From contig CANLBN010000001.1 of the NCBI GenBank assembly GCA_947488935.1, positions 1-64,000 on the forward strand: 64,000 bases of DNA. The letters run 5' to 3'. The notes beneath the pieces are model-generated. The model did not search any database. It was not told the DNA's origin and worked only from the letters and a program-made list of their open reading frames with translations. Of this stretch, positions 57,701-64,000 are shown piece by piece. The first letter of the stretch is position 1. Every line of letters starts with the position of its first letter. The stretch comes from an uncultured Pseudomonadales bacterium. GTDB lineage: Bacteria; Pseudomonadota; Gammaproteobacteria; Pseudomonadales; Cellvibrionaceae. Position numbers and translations under genes: made by a program.

Positions 57701-57914
57701 AAGGAAGCGAAGTAGATGGTAGAGCAGCTGAGGGTAACTCAGCAGACGGCAATACCGCAGATGGCAATGCTGCTGCAGGAAGTGTTTGGTTGATAACCCC
57801 GCGAATGGCTGCATCTTGCTCGGGAGCATCATCACCGCCACCGCCACCGCCACCACAGGCGGCAAGAGCAATTGATGCACTCAACAATGTTAATACGGAT
57901 GTAAATTTTTTCAT
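54711..57914 (-). CDS. multi-CHRD-domain lipoprotein
   Basis: Exported lipoprotein of 1067 residues with lipobox Cys20 (LAAC) followed by a run of seven Gly. A Pro-rich low-complexity spacer (45-74) made of six LPSxx-type repeats follows. The rest is at least six CHRD domains, each ending like GGLYFNVHSxxNxxGELRGQ, plus a degenerate seventh at the C-terminus. Repeats contain HIHxGFAG or HLHRGFAG, where the histidines may bind metal. CHRD domains are of unknown function in bacteria. A good GAGG precedes the ATG. It is divergent from the YceI/ECF operon and may belong to the same regulon. Confidence 0.88.
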   Translation of the reverse strand: MKKFTSVLTLLSASIALAACGGGGGGGDDAPEQDAAIRGVINQTLPAAALPSAVLPSAELPSAALPSTSLPSTEVAPLNDADEEINVTLQRSQEVSVNPLVDSNPGSSATANITVNVDSNSINFGDFSATVTPTGFPTGEVTMVHIHDGFAGNNGGIIVNGFVEGASGVFSASGTLSAEQVTDYLTGGLYFNLHTQSNPSGELRGQIVNAETTVIRTELQSQQEVVNNSLPVVRDTSAVGYFTTALPIENDNPVITNVQVSGFTPSLPSNSRGPVHVHSAPAGQNGPILFALQETNALGTANETSNGVFWTSLNNPTALDALERSDIRNATGFGNGNYYFNVHSAANLGGEVRGQIVPDGVTIERVEIQTAQEIPVVTTPSVSDAANGELGGIGYIVTRDAISTPPTPTALIGAQVQVIGFDPALPEAPSPVHIHRGFAGATGGIDVILTDIDPEGDNVPASTFFNTQGQDLAGFNADSFGAGENYINVHSQANASGEIRAQITPTGIRATVSELQGAQEPQGVNATANPDAAGVAFVTIDERTAPTVRINARVSGFTPSLPGNAQGPFHLHRGFAGVNGNIAVGELQGLEATPPADPEASGAFTEFNTPTPILVSDFANQDQLVDDLSNLLAGGLYFNAHSSANANGELRGQVTPEGIQATRSELEAQQEPQGATSELGFIDGAQGVAFTTIDERSELDPSVRINARVSGFTPALPGNAQGPFHLHRGFAGINGNIAVGELQGLEATPPVDPAAPGAFTEFNTPNPVLVSEFNASAATDAADLLAGGLYFNVHSEQNSDGELRGQLVPRDIQATRSELEASQEPQGSDTTTNPDAASVAFVTIDERNIQEASVRINARVSGFTPALPGNPQGPFHLHRGFAGINGNIAVGLEQNLTSSLENTGLPTEFTQFTSLDPILVSDFASSVETDTLNLFQGGFYFNVHSEANPNGELRGQLITDNNVALRGDLDSLQTLPPQTNLATGVGFLTVTNVQNGLFLSNVILNELDGIDFDTVSVNVGGNNNNLLQELEENDDANVDNTFSSEIRAVANLNGLLNNNAYSFNASE
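55230..56470 (-). repeat. three near-identical CHRD units, about 460 bp each
   Basis: The units centred near 56190, 55730 and 55290 are highly similar at DNA level, for example around GCAAAACCGCGGTGTAGATG and its neighbours. At protein level the fourth and fifth units share NIAVGELQGLEATPP and GAFTEFNTP almost unchanged. The similarity exceeds that between the outer units and suggests recent duplication by unequal exchange. Boundaries are approximate. Confidence 0.8.
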
Positions 57915-58345
57915 CGGAAAAGCCTCATTAATTTAATGTTAAAAATTCTGTAAGTATTTCTTTTTAATAAAAGTCATCTAATCTAAAGAGTAAGAAGATT
58001 AAATTTATTAAAAAGAAAATACTCAGCGGCTGGTACGAAATAAAAATCACATACAGATGAAAAAAATTAATTGAGAATTTCTATAGCAGAAATAAAGATT
58101 ATTATCGAATAATTAGAAAAGCTAAGGTGTTATAGAGGTTATGGGAGCGGCGGCCTTAGTCTGTAAAACAAAGATAAAGTTCAGCCGGATTTAGAGATTT
58201 TAAAAAAAAATATTTTTATCGAATAATTACAGGTAGCTCGGTGTTAATATAAGTATAGCGAAATTGTGTTAATTTAATCAACACAGTTTTTGACTAATAT
58301 GAGCACTAAAGGCAACACCGAAAACCTATTATATAAGGATAAACC
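57915..58345. promoter_or_regulatory. divergent intergenic region with a duplicated 14-bp motif
   Basis: This 431-bp AT-rich region separates the CHRD gene from the YceI operon. TTATCGAATAATTA occurs twice without mismatch (58102-58115 and 58216-58229). TGTGTT (58265-58270) and AACACA (58280-58285) form an inverted repeat, and TTGACT (58290-58295) could be a -35 for the operon on the right. An ECF sigma recognition site is expected here but could not be assigned with confidence. Confidence 0.45.
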
Positions 58346-58942
58346 ATGAGAATTATAACAAGCGTTATCACTATTTGCGTATTAGCCCTATCGCTAACAG
58401 CAAATGCAGAACACCATGGAGGCCATAAATGGGCACTATCTGCTCAAGAATCAAGAGTCTCTTATGGTTCAATAAAAAACGAAGCGATAGGCGAAACTAA
58501 CTACTTTAAAAACATTTCGGGTAATGTTAACAGCGATGGAAAAGTTAACATCGATATCGACCTAACATCTATTGAAACGAACATAGATATTCGCAACACA
58601 AGAATGCTTAAACACGTTTTTGACCTCGCATCGCCCAAGGCAACACTTACCGCCGATGTAGATATCAATGAAATTACATCTCTACCCATCGGAGCTACGA
58701 CAATAATAGATACTACAGGTATCTTAACTGTTTTAGATAATGAAATAGAGATTGAGACAACTTTTTTTGTAGCTCGCCTAGATGAAAAACGTTTTGTTGC
58801 GATGACAGATGAAATGGTTATGCTAAAGACAGCTGATTTAGGTGTCGATGCTGGCATTGATGTATTACAAGAGCTAGCAAAACTAAACAGCATCACTCGT
58901 ATCGCGCCTGTTAACTTACGCCTTGTTTTTGAAAAACAATAG
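58346..58942 (+). CDS. YceI-family periplasmic protein
   Basis: Secreted lipocalin-like beta-barrel of 198 residues with a signal peptide ending ANA (about residue 21). YceI proteins bind isoprenoid-type lipids, such as quinone-like molecules, in the barrel. Marks are SRVSYGSIKN, VDLTSIETNI-like (IDLTSIETNIDIRNTRMLKHVFD) and a C-terminal VNLRLVFEK. It starts behind AAGGAT. It is clearly related to the N-terminal domain of the next gene, so the two arose by duplication. Confidence 0.9.
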   Translation: MRIITSVITICVLALSLTANAEHHGGHKWALSAQESRVSYGSIKNEAIGETNYFKNISGNVNSDGKVNIDIDLTSIETNIDIRNTRMLKHVFDLASPKATLTADVDINEITSLPIGATTIIDTTGILTVLDNEIEIETTFFVARLDEKRFVAMTDEMVMLKTADLGVDAGIDVLQELAKLNSITRIAPVNLRLVFEKQ

Positions 58943-58986
58943 CCTAAATACAAACAGCCATTGCAAAATTATAACAAGGTGACACT

Positions 58987-59952
58987 ATGAAAAACTTACT
59001 CTTAAATACAGGCTTGATCATTAGCTTAGCAGCCAGTTTATTGACTGCACACACCCATGCTGCACACCATGGTGAGCACACATGGAAGCTATCCGCAGAA
59101 AACTCAAAGGTTAGCTATACATCTATTAAGAAAAATTCTGTTGGCGAGAACAACCATTTTAAAAAAATAGATGGCTATATCGATGGCAGTGGCAATGTAC
59201 TTGTCAATATTGATGTCACATCTGTCGAAACATTTATTGGCATTAGAAATCAACGCACAGTTAAACATGTTTTTGATATTGCAGCTCCAACAGCGACATT
59301 AAAATCAAATATTGATTTGCAAAAAATAGAAGCCTTAGAGATAGGAAAAACCACGGTAATAGACACCTCAGGGACACTCACTTTATCGGGTAAATCTACC
59401 GAGATAGAAGCGTCTATGTTTGTTGCTCGCTTAAGTGACAACCGATTCTTAGCTTCAACAAACGATATGATTATGGTTAAAACTGCAGACCTAGGTGTTG
59501 ATGAAGGTGTCAATAAACTAATGGAACTCGCAAAACTCAGTAGTATTACTCGCGTAGTACCTGTCTCACTGAGAATGGTATTTAACCGCCAAGGCTCTGC
59601 ACCTGCCAAAGTGGCCGCTAGCTCAGCTAATGTCGCTGCAACAGCGGATGCAGGTATTAAAGCTGGCAAAAAATTGTATCGCCAGCAGTGCCAAGCGTGC
59701 CATCAAGCCAAAAAGGAAGCCAATGGCGTAGGCCCACATCTAGTAGCACTGAATGATAGAAAAGTAGGCTCTGTTAGCGGCTTTAATTATTCCGATGCAG
59801 TTAAGAATTCGGGCATTACATGGGATGCAAAAACATTAAGTGCATTTCTAGCTGACCCACAAAAATCGATCCCTGGTAACAATATGCCCTTTGGTGGCAT
59901 TAAAAACCCGAATGATGTACAAAACTTAGTAGCATACCTATTGTCCTTATAA
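58987..59952 (+). CDS. YceI domain fused to cytochrome c
   Basis: Secreted protein of 321 residues. After a signal peptide ending THA, a YceI barrel (about 28-205) is linked through an Ala-rich stretch (AKVAASSANVAATAD) to a class I cytochrome c. Heme attaches at CQACH (235-239). The likely axial methionine is in NNMPFGG near residue 298. The fusion suggests electron transfer to or from a lipid held in the barrel. It is second in the YceI/ECF operon. Confidence 0.9.
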   Translation: MKNLLLNTGLIISLAASLLTAHTHAAHHGEHTWKLSAENSKVSYTSIKKNSVGENNHFKKIDGYIDGSGNVLVNIDVTSVETFIGIRNQRTVKHVFDIAAPTATLKSNIDLQKIEALEIGKTTVIDTSGTLTLSGKSTEIEASMFVARLSDNRFLASTNDMIMVKTADLGVDEGVNKLMELAKLSSITRVVPVSLRMVFNRQGSAPAKVAASSANVAATADAGIKAGKKLYRQQCQACHQAKKEANGVGPHLVALNDRKVGSVSGFNYSDAVKNSGITWDAKTLSAFLADPQKSIPGNNMPFGGIKNPNDVQNLVAYLLSL

Positions 59953-60000
59953 GTTATAAGGCTATACTAGCTACAGTTAATCATTCATGGGAATTACATT

Positions 60001-60522
60001 GTGTTTTGGAAAAAAGGCCCAGATAAAGAAATTAGCAAAGGTTTAAAAGAAATCTATCCTAGACTATGGCGGTACGCTTTTATTTTGTCCGGCAGTCACG
60101 ACAAGGCTAGCGACATAACGCAAGCGACATCGGTGAGAGCACTTGAGAAATCTCACCAATATAGTCCCGGGACAGACTTAAACAGATGGTTATTTCGCAT
60201 TGCAAAAAACATTTGGCTGAACGAGTTACGCTCAGAGTCGGTAAGAGATATGGGAGGGATGGCATCTATTGATGAAATAGATATCCCTGACGCTAAGCTA
60301 TCACCTGAGTTAGGCATGGTTAACGAAGAGATTTTGTTGAGTGTGATGTCCTTGCCGGAAGCCCAACGCATAGTAGTGGGTTTAGTCTATATTGAAGGTT
60401 ATAGCTATGAAGAAGCAGCCAATATATTAGATATCCCTGTTGGGACAATTATGAGCCGGTTATCAACGGCTCGACTTAAATTATCTAAAAAACTTAAGCA
60501 ATATCAGAGTGCTACAGTATGA
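60001..60522 (+). CDS. ECF-type RNA polymerase sigma factor
   Basis: Extracytoplasmic-function sigma factor of 173 residues. Region 2 (about 18-85) contains the -10-recognising DITQATSVRALEKSHQY and LNRWLFRIAKNIWLNELR. Region 4 (about 115-168) has LPEAQRIVVGLVYIEGYSYEEAANILDIPVGTIMSRLSTARLKL. It starts with GTG 60001. The next gene overlaps its end by four bases (ATGA) and is the candidate anti-sigma factor. Confidence 0.94.
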   Translation: MFWKKGPDKEISKGLKEIYPRLWRYAFILSGSHDKASDITQATSVRALEKSHQYSPGTDLNRWLFRIAKNIWLNELRSESVRDMGGMASIDEIDIPDAKLSPELGMVNEEILLSVMSLPEAQRIVVGLVYIEGYSYEEAANILDIPVGTIMSRLSTARLKLSKKLKQYQSATV

Positions 60523-61274
60523 ACAAGCAGATAAACTTTAGCGATGAAGAGCTAACCGCTTATTTAGACGGCCAGTTTGGGTACACCCGACAAGCCGAGA
60601 TAGAGAGCGCCATCAAGAACGATAGGGATCTTCAAGAACAGATAGATGCGCTGTCTATTGATAAAGATGATATTAAAAATGCTTTTGATGGACTTTTGTC
60701 ACTTGCACCAGAGCAAGAGATACCCGAGCCTCGATCAAACAATGTATTCCAAGCTTCATGGGCTCTATCTCCAGCAATTGCCGCAGCAGTGGCGCTTGTT
60801 TTCTTTTCCTTTGGCTGGGTCGTAAAGCCATCAGAAACGGTTAATAGTATTAGCGGTTGGAAAAGTTATGCCGCAGCTTATCAAGCACTTTATATTAATA
60901 GTACTCTGGCCCATATAGATAGCGACGAAGAAGAACTTAACAAAGAGTTAGCACGTGTATCAGCAGCACTAGGCAAGGACCTAGAATTAGATAAACTGCA
61001 GTCCTTCGATCGACTAGATTATAAGCGCTCTCAAATCTTAGGGTTTAATGGTCAACCATTAATTCAATTGGCATTTTTAAATACCATGGATGCGCCGGTA
61101 GCACTTTGCATTATGCGCTCAAAAGAAGATGTCGAAAAAGCAATCGAGCTTGCCGAAATTGAAGGTATGAGTTCAGCAGCCTGGGAAAAAGATGGGTTTA
61201 GATACCTACTCATTGGCGGCAAGGATTCGATTTTAATTGAAGAAGCCGCGAATGCTCTATCTAACGTTATCTAA
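60519..61274 (+). CDS. membrane anti-sigma factor
   Basis: Likely regulator of the ECF sigma factor. An N-terminal cytoplasmic part (about 1-75, FSDEELTAYLDGQ at the start) resembles anti-sigma domains, but the zinc-binding HxxxCxxC is absent. One membrane helix (about 80-105, ALSPAIAAAVALVFFSFGWVV) leads to a periplasmic domain of about 145 residues with one Cys. Translational coupling to the sigma gene through ATGA supports the pairing. Confidence 0.86.
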   Translation: MNKQINFSDEELTAYLDGQFGYTRQAEIESAIKNDRDLQEQIDALSIDKDDIKNAFDGLLSLAPEQEIPEPRSNNVFQASWALSPAIAAAVALVFFSFGWVVKPSETVNSISGWKSYAAAYQALYINSTLAHIDSDEEELNKELARVSAALGKDLELDKLQSFDRLDYKRSQILGFNGQPLIQLAFLNTMDAPVALCIMRSKEDVEKAIELAEIEGMSSAAWEKDGFRYLLIGGKDSILIEEAANALSNVI

Positions 61275-61306
61275 GTAGAATAATTCATCTAAACAGCTTG
61301 TAATTA

Positions 61307-61335
61307 ATCACCCAGTAATTGTATTACCGGGTGAT
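61307..61335. terminator. hairpin shared by convergent genes
   Basis: ATCACCC (61307-61313) and GGGTGAT (61329-61335) with an inner GTAAT/ATTAC form an interrupted stem. It contains the stop codon and last codons of the leftward gene and lies 33 bases after the anti-sigma stop. T-tracts on both sides are weak. Confidence 0.5.
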
Positions 61336-62024
61336 AATTTTATGTGGCTAGTATCAATATCAGCATCTTTAACGACTTTTTTCTCATCATTGGTGAGTAG
61401 CTCACCTCCGGCATCTGATAGCGATATGTTATCTATATTGAGGTCGATTGCCTCTACTTCTTTATGCTCAGAAGGCTTAAGTAAATCCTCACCCACTTCG
61501 GTTAAATCCCAATCTAAATTCTCAGTATCCACTGTTGCGGGTAGAGGAGCTAAGCGCTCGTCATCTTTTATAATATTACCTTGTTGCTCAGCCAGGGAGA
61601 GATGATCAACCAAAACCGGTTTGGATTCTTCATCGGGCTTACCTTCCACTAAATCACTACCTACGGGCGCCAAACTAAAATCAGCACTAGCGGTTGTTTT
61701 ATTTTCTGGTGTTTTTATTGAGTGGCCGTCGACAGAAGCCGAAGGCTTTGGAGAGGTTTTTGGGGGAACTTTTTTTGTACTTACGGAAGAGGCATCAACA
61801 ATCTCAGTGACAATACCAGCCTGCGTTAAAACACTTTGATACTTTTTGGCTTGCGTTAAGGCTATATTTGCTTTTAAAGGGACAGGCTTGCCAGTGAACA
61901 TTCGCTCAATTCGAGCATCGTCGACTTTAAACAACTGAGCTAGTTTTTGTTTAACCTCAACGAGGTTTTTACCGAGAACAATATCGCCACGAAATATAAC
62001 ACTATAATCATCTGCCATGCTCAT
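61308..62024 (-). CDS. hypothetical protein with short C-terminal repeats
   Basis: I do not recognise the function of this 238-residue protein. The N-terminal ~75 residues (VIFRGDIVLGKNLVEVKQKLAQLFKVDD, then FTGKPVPLKANIALTQAKKYQSVLTQAGI) form a small alpha/beta domain that I recall in many uncharacterised marine gammaproteobacterial proteins. The rest is low-complexity and acidic. It contains about four copies of a loose motif, hydrophobic-x-x-x-G-x-DL(L/V) (LAPVGSDLVEG, LTEVGEDLLKP, LSDAGGELLTN, LSPGN), which may be binding sites. No signal peptide or membrane helix. It does not share an operon with cysE by close spacing (47 bases). Confidence 0.75.
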   Translation of the reverse strand: MSMADDYSVIFRGDIVLGKNLVEVKQKLAQLFKVDDARIERMFTGKPVPLKANIALTQAKKYQSVLTQAGIVTEIVDASSVSTKKVPPKTSPKPSASVDGHSIKTPENKTTASADFSLAPVGSDLVEGKPDEESKPVLVDHLSLAEQQGNIIKDDERLAPLPATVDTENLDWDLTEVGEDLLKPSEHKEVEAIDLNIDNISLSDAGGELLTNDEKKVVKDADIDTSHIKLSPGNTITG

Positions 62025-62070
62025 CTCGCCTCAATAGAATAAGAGAAACAACTGATAATATAGTATCAGA

Positions 62071-62898
62071 CTACTCTTCTTCAATATTATGGTTCATCTC
62101 TAATGAAGGCATTTTAATTCGTGCCGAACCAACAACCTTAGCAGGCACGCCAGCAACAGTAACATAGGGTTTAACGTCTCCAAGTACCAAACTACCCGAA
62201 CCGACTTTAGCCCCCTCTCCTACCGTAATATCGCCTAATAACTTTGCGCCAGCGCTGAGTAAAACGCCTCTACCAATTTTAGGGTGTCGATTACATTTAG
62301 TAGAGCCAGAGCCTCCTAAAGTGACACCATGTAAAATAGACACATCATCGTCAATAACAGATGTCTCACCAATCACAATGCCTGTTGCGTGATCTAACAT
62401 AATGCCAGAACCCAATACAGCAGCAGGATGAATATCCACATCAAATAAGCGAGAGATTCTATGCTGCAAATAAAGTGCTAATGTCTTTCTATCGTGGCGC
62501 CATAACCAATGTGCAATACGGTAAGATTGCACCGCATGAAACCCCTTATAGTAAAGTAGCGGCACAATATATTCATCGCAAGCGGCATCACGATGATAGT
62601 GAGCTAATAAATCATTTAGCATCTGTTGGATAATATCGGGCTCATCAGCAAAAGCCTGATGAAACACAGATTGCCACGACATAGCTGACAAGGTACTACT
62701 CGCTAACCGGCTTGCCAAATAAAAACTAATGGCCTCTCGAAAACTCGAGTGGCTAAGTACATTGCAGTGAAAGAAGCTAGATATAACGGGCTGAGCACGA
62801 CACGCTCTATCAGCCTCAATTAATATAGACTTCCAAACATTTTTCTGAATACGCTCAGGGTTTCGAATGTTACTCACTGATGGTTGAGCACTGCTCAT
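62071..62898 (-). CDS. cysE: serine O-acetyltransferase
   Basis: First step of cysteine synthesis from serine: acetyl-CoA-dependent O-acetylation. The helical N-terminal domain (about 20-140) precedes a left-handed beta-helix of hexapeptide repeats (about 150-255). Active-site segments are DIHPAAVLGSGIMLDHATGIVIGE and ILHGVTLGGSGSTKCNRHPKIG. The 275 residues match the E. coli type. It works with the cysHND operon at 13-17 kb to build cysteine from sulfate. Confidence 0.96.
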   Translation of the reverse strand: MSSAQPSVSNIRNPERIQKNVWKSILIEADRACRAQPVISSFFHCNVLSHSSFREAISFYLASRLASSTLSAMSWQSVFHQAFADEPDIIQQMLNDLLAHYHRDAACDEYIVPLLYYKGFHAVQSYRIAHWLWRHDRKTLALYLQHRISRLFDVDIHPAAVLGSGIMLDHATGIVIGETSVIDDDVSILHGVTLGGSGSTKCNRHPKIGRGVLLSAGAKLLGDITVGEGAKVGSGSLVLGDVKPYVTVAGVPAKVVGSARIKMPSLEMNHNIEEE

Positions 62899-62922
62899 AG
62901 TGTTTCTCTTAAATACAAACTG

Positions 62923-63630
62923 CTATACATTAACAGCTATTGGATTAATCGAATCTTTTATAAATTGCTCGTACAATTCATCGATAGAAGATAATACTGC
63001 CTCTTTCCCTAAGACAGCAGATTGGAGCAAGTGGTTCTGTAAAATATCTAATGTCCACACCTTTTGGTATTGTTCAGCAACCGGCTGATAACTTAAATGC
63101 CACAACTCCGGCATAACACCATTGTTATCATCCCGATAGGGCAATATAAAATGAGGCGTATGCCCTTGCTGCAAATAATCAACAAGCCAAGCTGACATCG
63201 GCGCAAAGGGGCCCTTACCTGTATATTCTTCAGCAATAAGCTGAAGATTATAATCCTTGGGCACAGCTGCACGATCATAAATATCGATATCGGTACCCCA
63301 ATGGTGTCGAGAAGCACCCGGAAGTGCTGACCAACGCATTATTCGCTTTACTTTTTCTAGCGGTGAAAGCAAAGAAATATCAACAGCACAGCTTTGATCA
63401 TCTAATACTGGACGATCTCCACGCATTTTAGCATCCCATATATGCTGCTGCCGCTCAAACCCCCTAAAACCACTCGCTATCGCCAAATCAAAACCAGCGG
63501 CTTTTGCAGCGATGGTCAAATGTTTCCATGGCTCAACAACCTTGCTATGCAAGCCTATATGGTCAAACCAACAAATATGATTATCGACCAAACCCAATGC
63601 AATTGCCGCTTGCTCACTGTAATTATGCAT
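62923..63630 (-). CDS. M15-family D-alanyl-D-alanine carboxypeptidase/dipeptidase
   Basis: Zinc peptidase of the VanY/LdcB type, 235 residues. Zinc ligands are His109 and Asp116 in SRHHWGTDIDIYD and His178 in PELWHLS, with the GFRGFERQQHIW helix upstream. No signal peptide is visible, so it is probably cytoplasmic and may process recycled murein peptides, together with Mpl and AnmK elsewhere in the window. It precedes cysE by 24 bases in the same direction, so the two may be co-transcribed. Confidence 0.87.
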   Translation of the reverse strand: MHNYSEQAAIALGLVDNHICWFDHIGLHSKVVEPWKHLTIAAKAAGFDLAIASGFRGFERQQHIWDAKMRGDRPVLDDQSCAVDISLLSPLEKVKRIMRWSALPGASRHHWGTDIDIYDRAAVPKDYNLQLIAEEYTGKGPFAPMSAWLVDYLQQGHTPHFILPYRDDNNGVMPELWHLSYQPVAEQYQKVWTLDILQNHLLQSAVLGKEAVLSSIDELYEQFIKDSINPIAVNV

Positions 63631-63813
63631 AATTTTCTATAAAAATCGCTTGATATATGTCATAAACACGCCAAAATCAGCACAATCCACCTTAAATAAA
63701 CTGCTCTGGGCCAAGTATTACTTCCCTGATATACCTCAAAAATGTATAGTTATGGCAGTTATACGCAAAATGGATGCGTAAAAACAATAAAAATAACAAA
63801 TTGAGGTCATTAC

Positions 63814-64000
63814 ATGAATAAAGACCACAGTGATCTAATCGAGTTAAAAAATCTAGGTTCCGCTACGGTAAATATTCTACATGCCGTGGGTATTAATAGC
63901 CATGAAGACCTCAAAAAAACAGGTCCCGTGGAGGTTTATCTACGCATAAAAAAACGTAATATCCACGTCTCTAAAGTCATGCTATATGCCTTGCAAGGCG
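63814..64000 (+). CDS. TfoX C-terminal-domain protein, partial at the window edge
   Basis: The first 62 codons of a gene that runs off the right edge. It reads MNKDHSDLIELKNLGSATVNIL, then AVGINSHEDLKKTGPVEVYLRIKK and SKVMLYALQG. This matches the TfoX/Sxy C-terminal helix-hairpin-helix domain. That domain begins directly at the N-terminus here, so the usual TfoX N-terminal domain is missing. Such stand-alone proteins exist in many proteobacteria; a competence role is not assured. GAGG 8 bases before the ATG supports the start. Confidence 0.8.
   Translation, partial: MNKDHSDLIELKNLGSATVNILHAVGINSHEDLKKTGPVEVYLRIKKRNIHVSKVMLYALQG

Noticed and set aside
58501..58953. 150-residue minus-strand frame
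   Set aside because: Shadow of the first YceI gene; a parallel shadow is present in the second YceI gene, as expected from related DNA.

Overview
The window reads as chromosomal DNA of a low-to-moderate GC, probably marine gammaproteobacterium. The suite of housekeeping genes and two gene orders point to the Pseudomonas/Cellvibrio side of the class: tyrS next to a likely rRNA operon followed by an M23 peptidase, anmK, erpA, bactofilin, DUF6776 and argC; and proA-nadD-rsfS-rlmH-mrdA-rodA-mltB-rlpA-dacA-ybeD-lipB-lipA. Genus-level assignment is inference. No prophage, complete insertion sequence, CRISPR array or tRNA was seen.

Layout. 1-7.7 kb: a strong leftward stringent-type promoter at the left edge (probably for an rRNA operon outside the window), tyrS, mepM-like peptidase, anmK, a periplasmic DsrE-like protein overlapping erpA, bactofilin, a DUF6776 membrane protein and argC. 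7.8-12.8 kb: ClC transporter, hemJ, hemL, an SseA-type sulfurtransferase and a small cupin. 12.8-16.8 kb: an assimilatory sulfate operon transcribed leftward as cysH-TSUP permease-cysN-cysD, with an AT-rich 0.85 kb leader region carrying nested palindromes. 17.6 kb: a small acidic orphan protein. 18.2-29.4 kb: the long lipoate/peptidoglycan-elongation/NAD/proline cluster.

29.6-40.2 kb is the most accessory part: a histidine kinase with a YfiR-like sensor domain, a TonB-dependent receptor, then an apparently self-contained operon made of an acetolactate-synthase-like ThDP enzyme plus two tandem citrate-synthase-fold proteins in which the usual catalytic residues appear replaced. A four-domain c-di-GMP protein (REC-REC-PAS-GGDEF-EAL) faces it. 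40.5-43.4 kb: glycine-zipper protein, PepSY-like protein and a PhoP/PhoQ-type two-component system preceded by a direct-repeat site. 43.4-49 kb: mtgA, an MMPL/RND transporter, ubiX and mpl. 49.2 kb: a 268-bp MITE-like element. 49.6-54.5 kb: pyrophosphate-dependent phosphofructokinase, DUF3179 and DUF2141 proteins, HD-GYP protein and inorganic pyrophosphatase.

54.7-61.3 kb: a giant CHRD-repeat lipoprotein divergent from a YceI / YceI-cytochrome c / ECF sigma / anti-sigma operon, probably one redox or envelope stress regulon. 61.3-64 kb: a repeat-containing hypothetical protein, cysE, an M15 peptidase and the beginning of a TfoX C-terminal-domain gene cut by the window edge.

The best candidate for an undescribed system is the ThDP enzyme plus paired degenerate citrate-synthase operon (34.2-37.7 kb); second is the CHRD/YceI/ECF locus.
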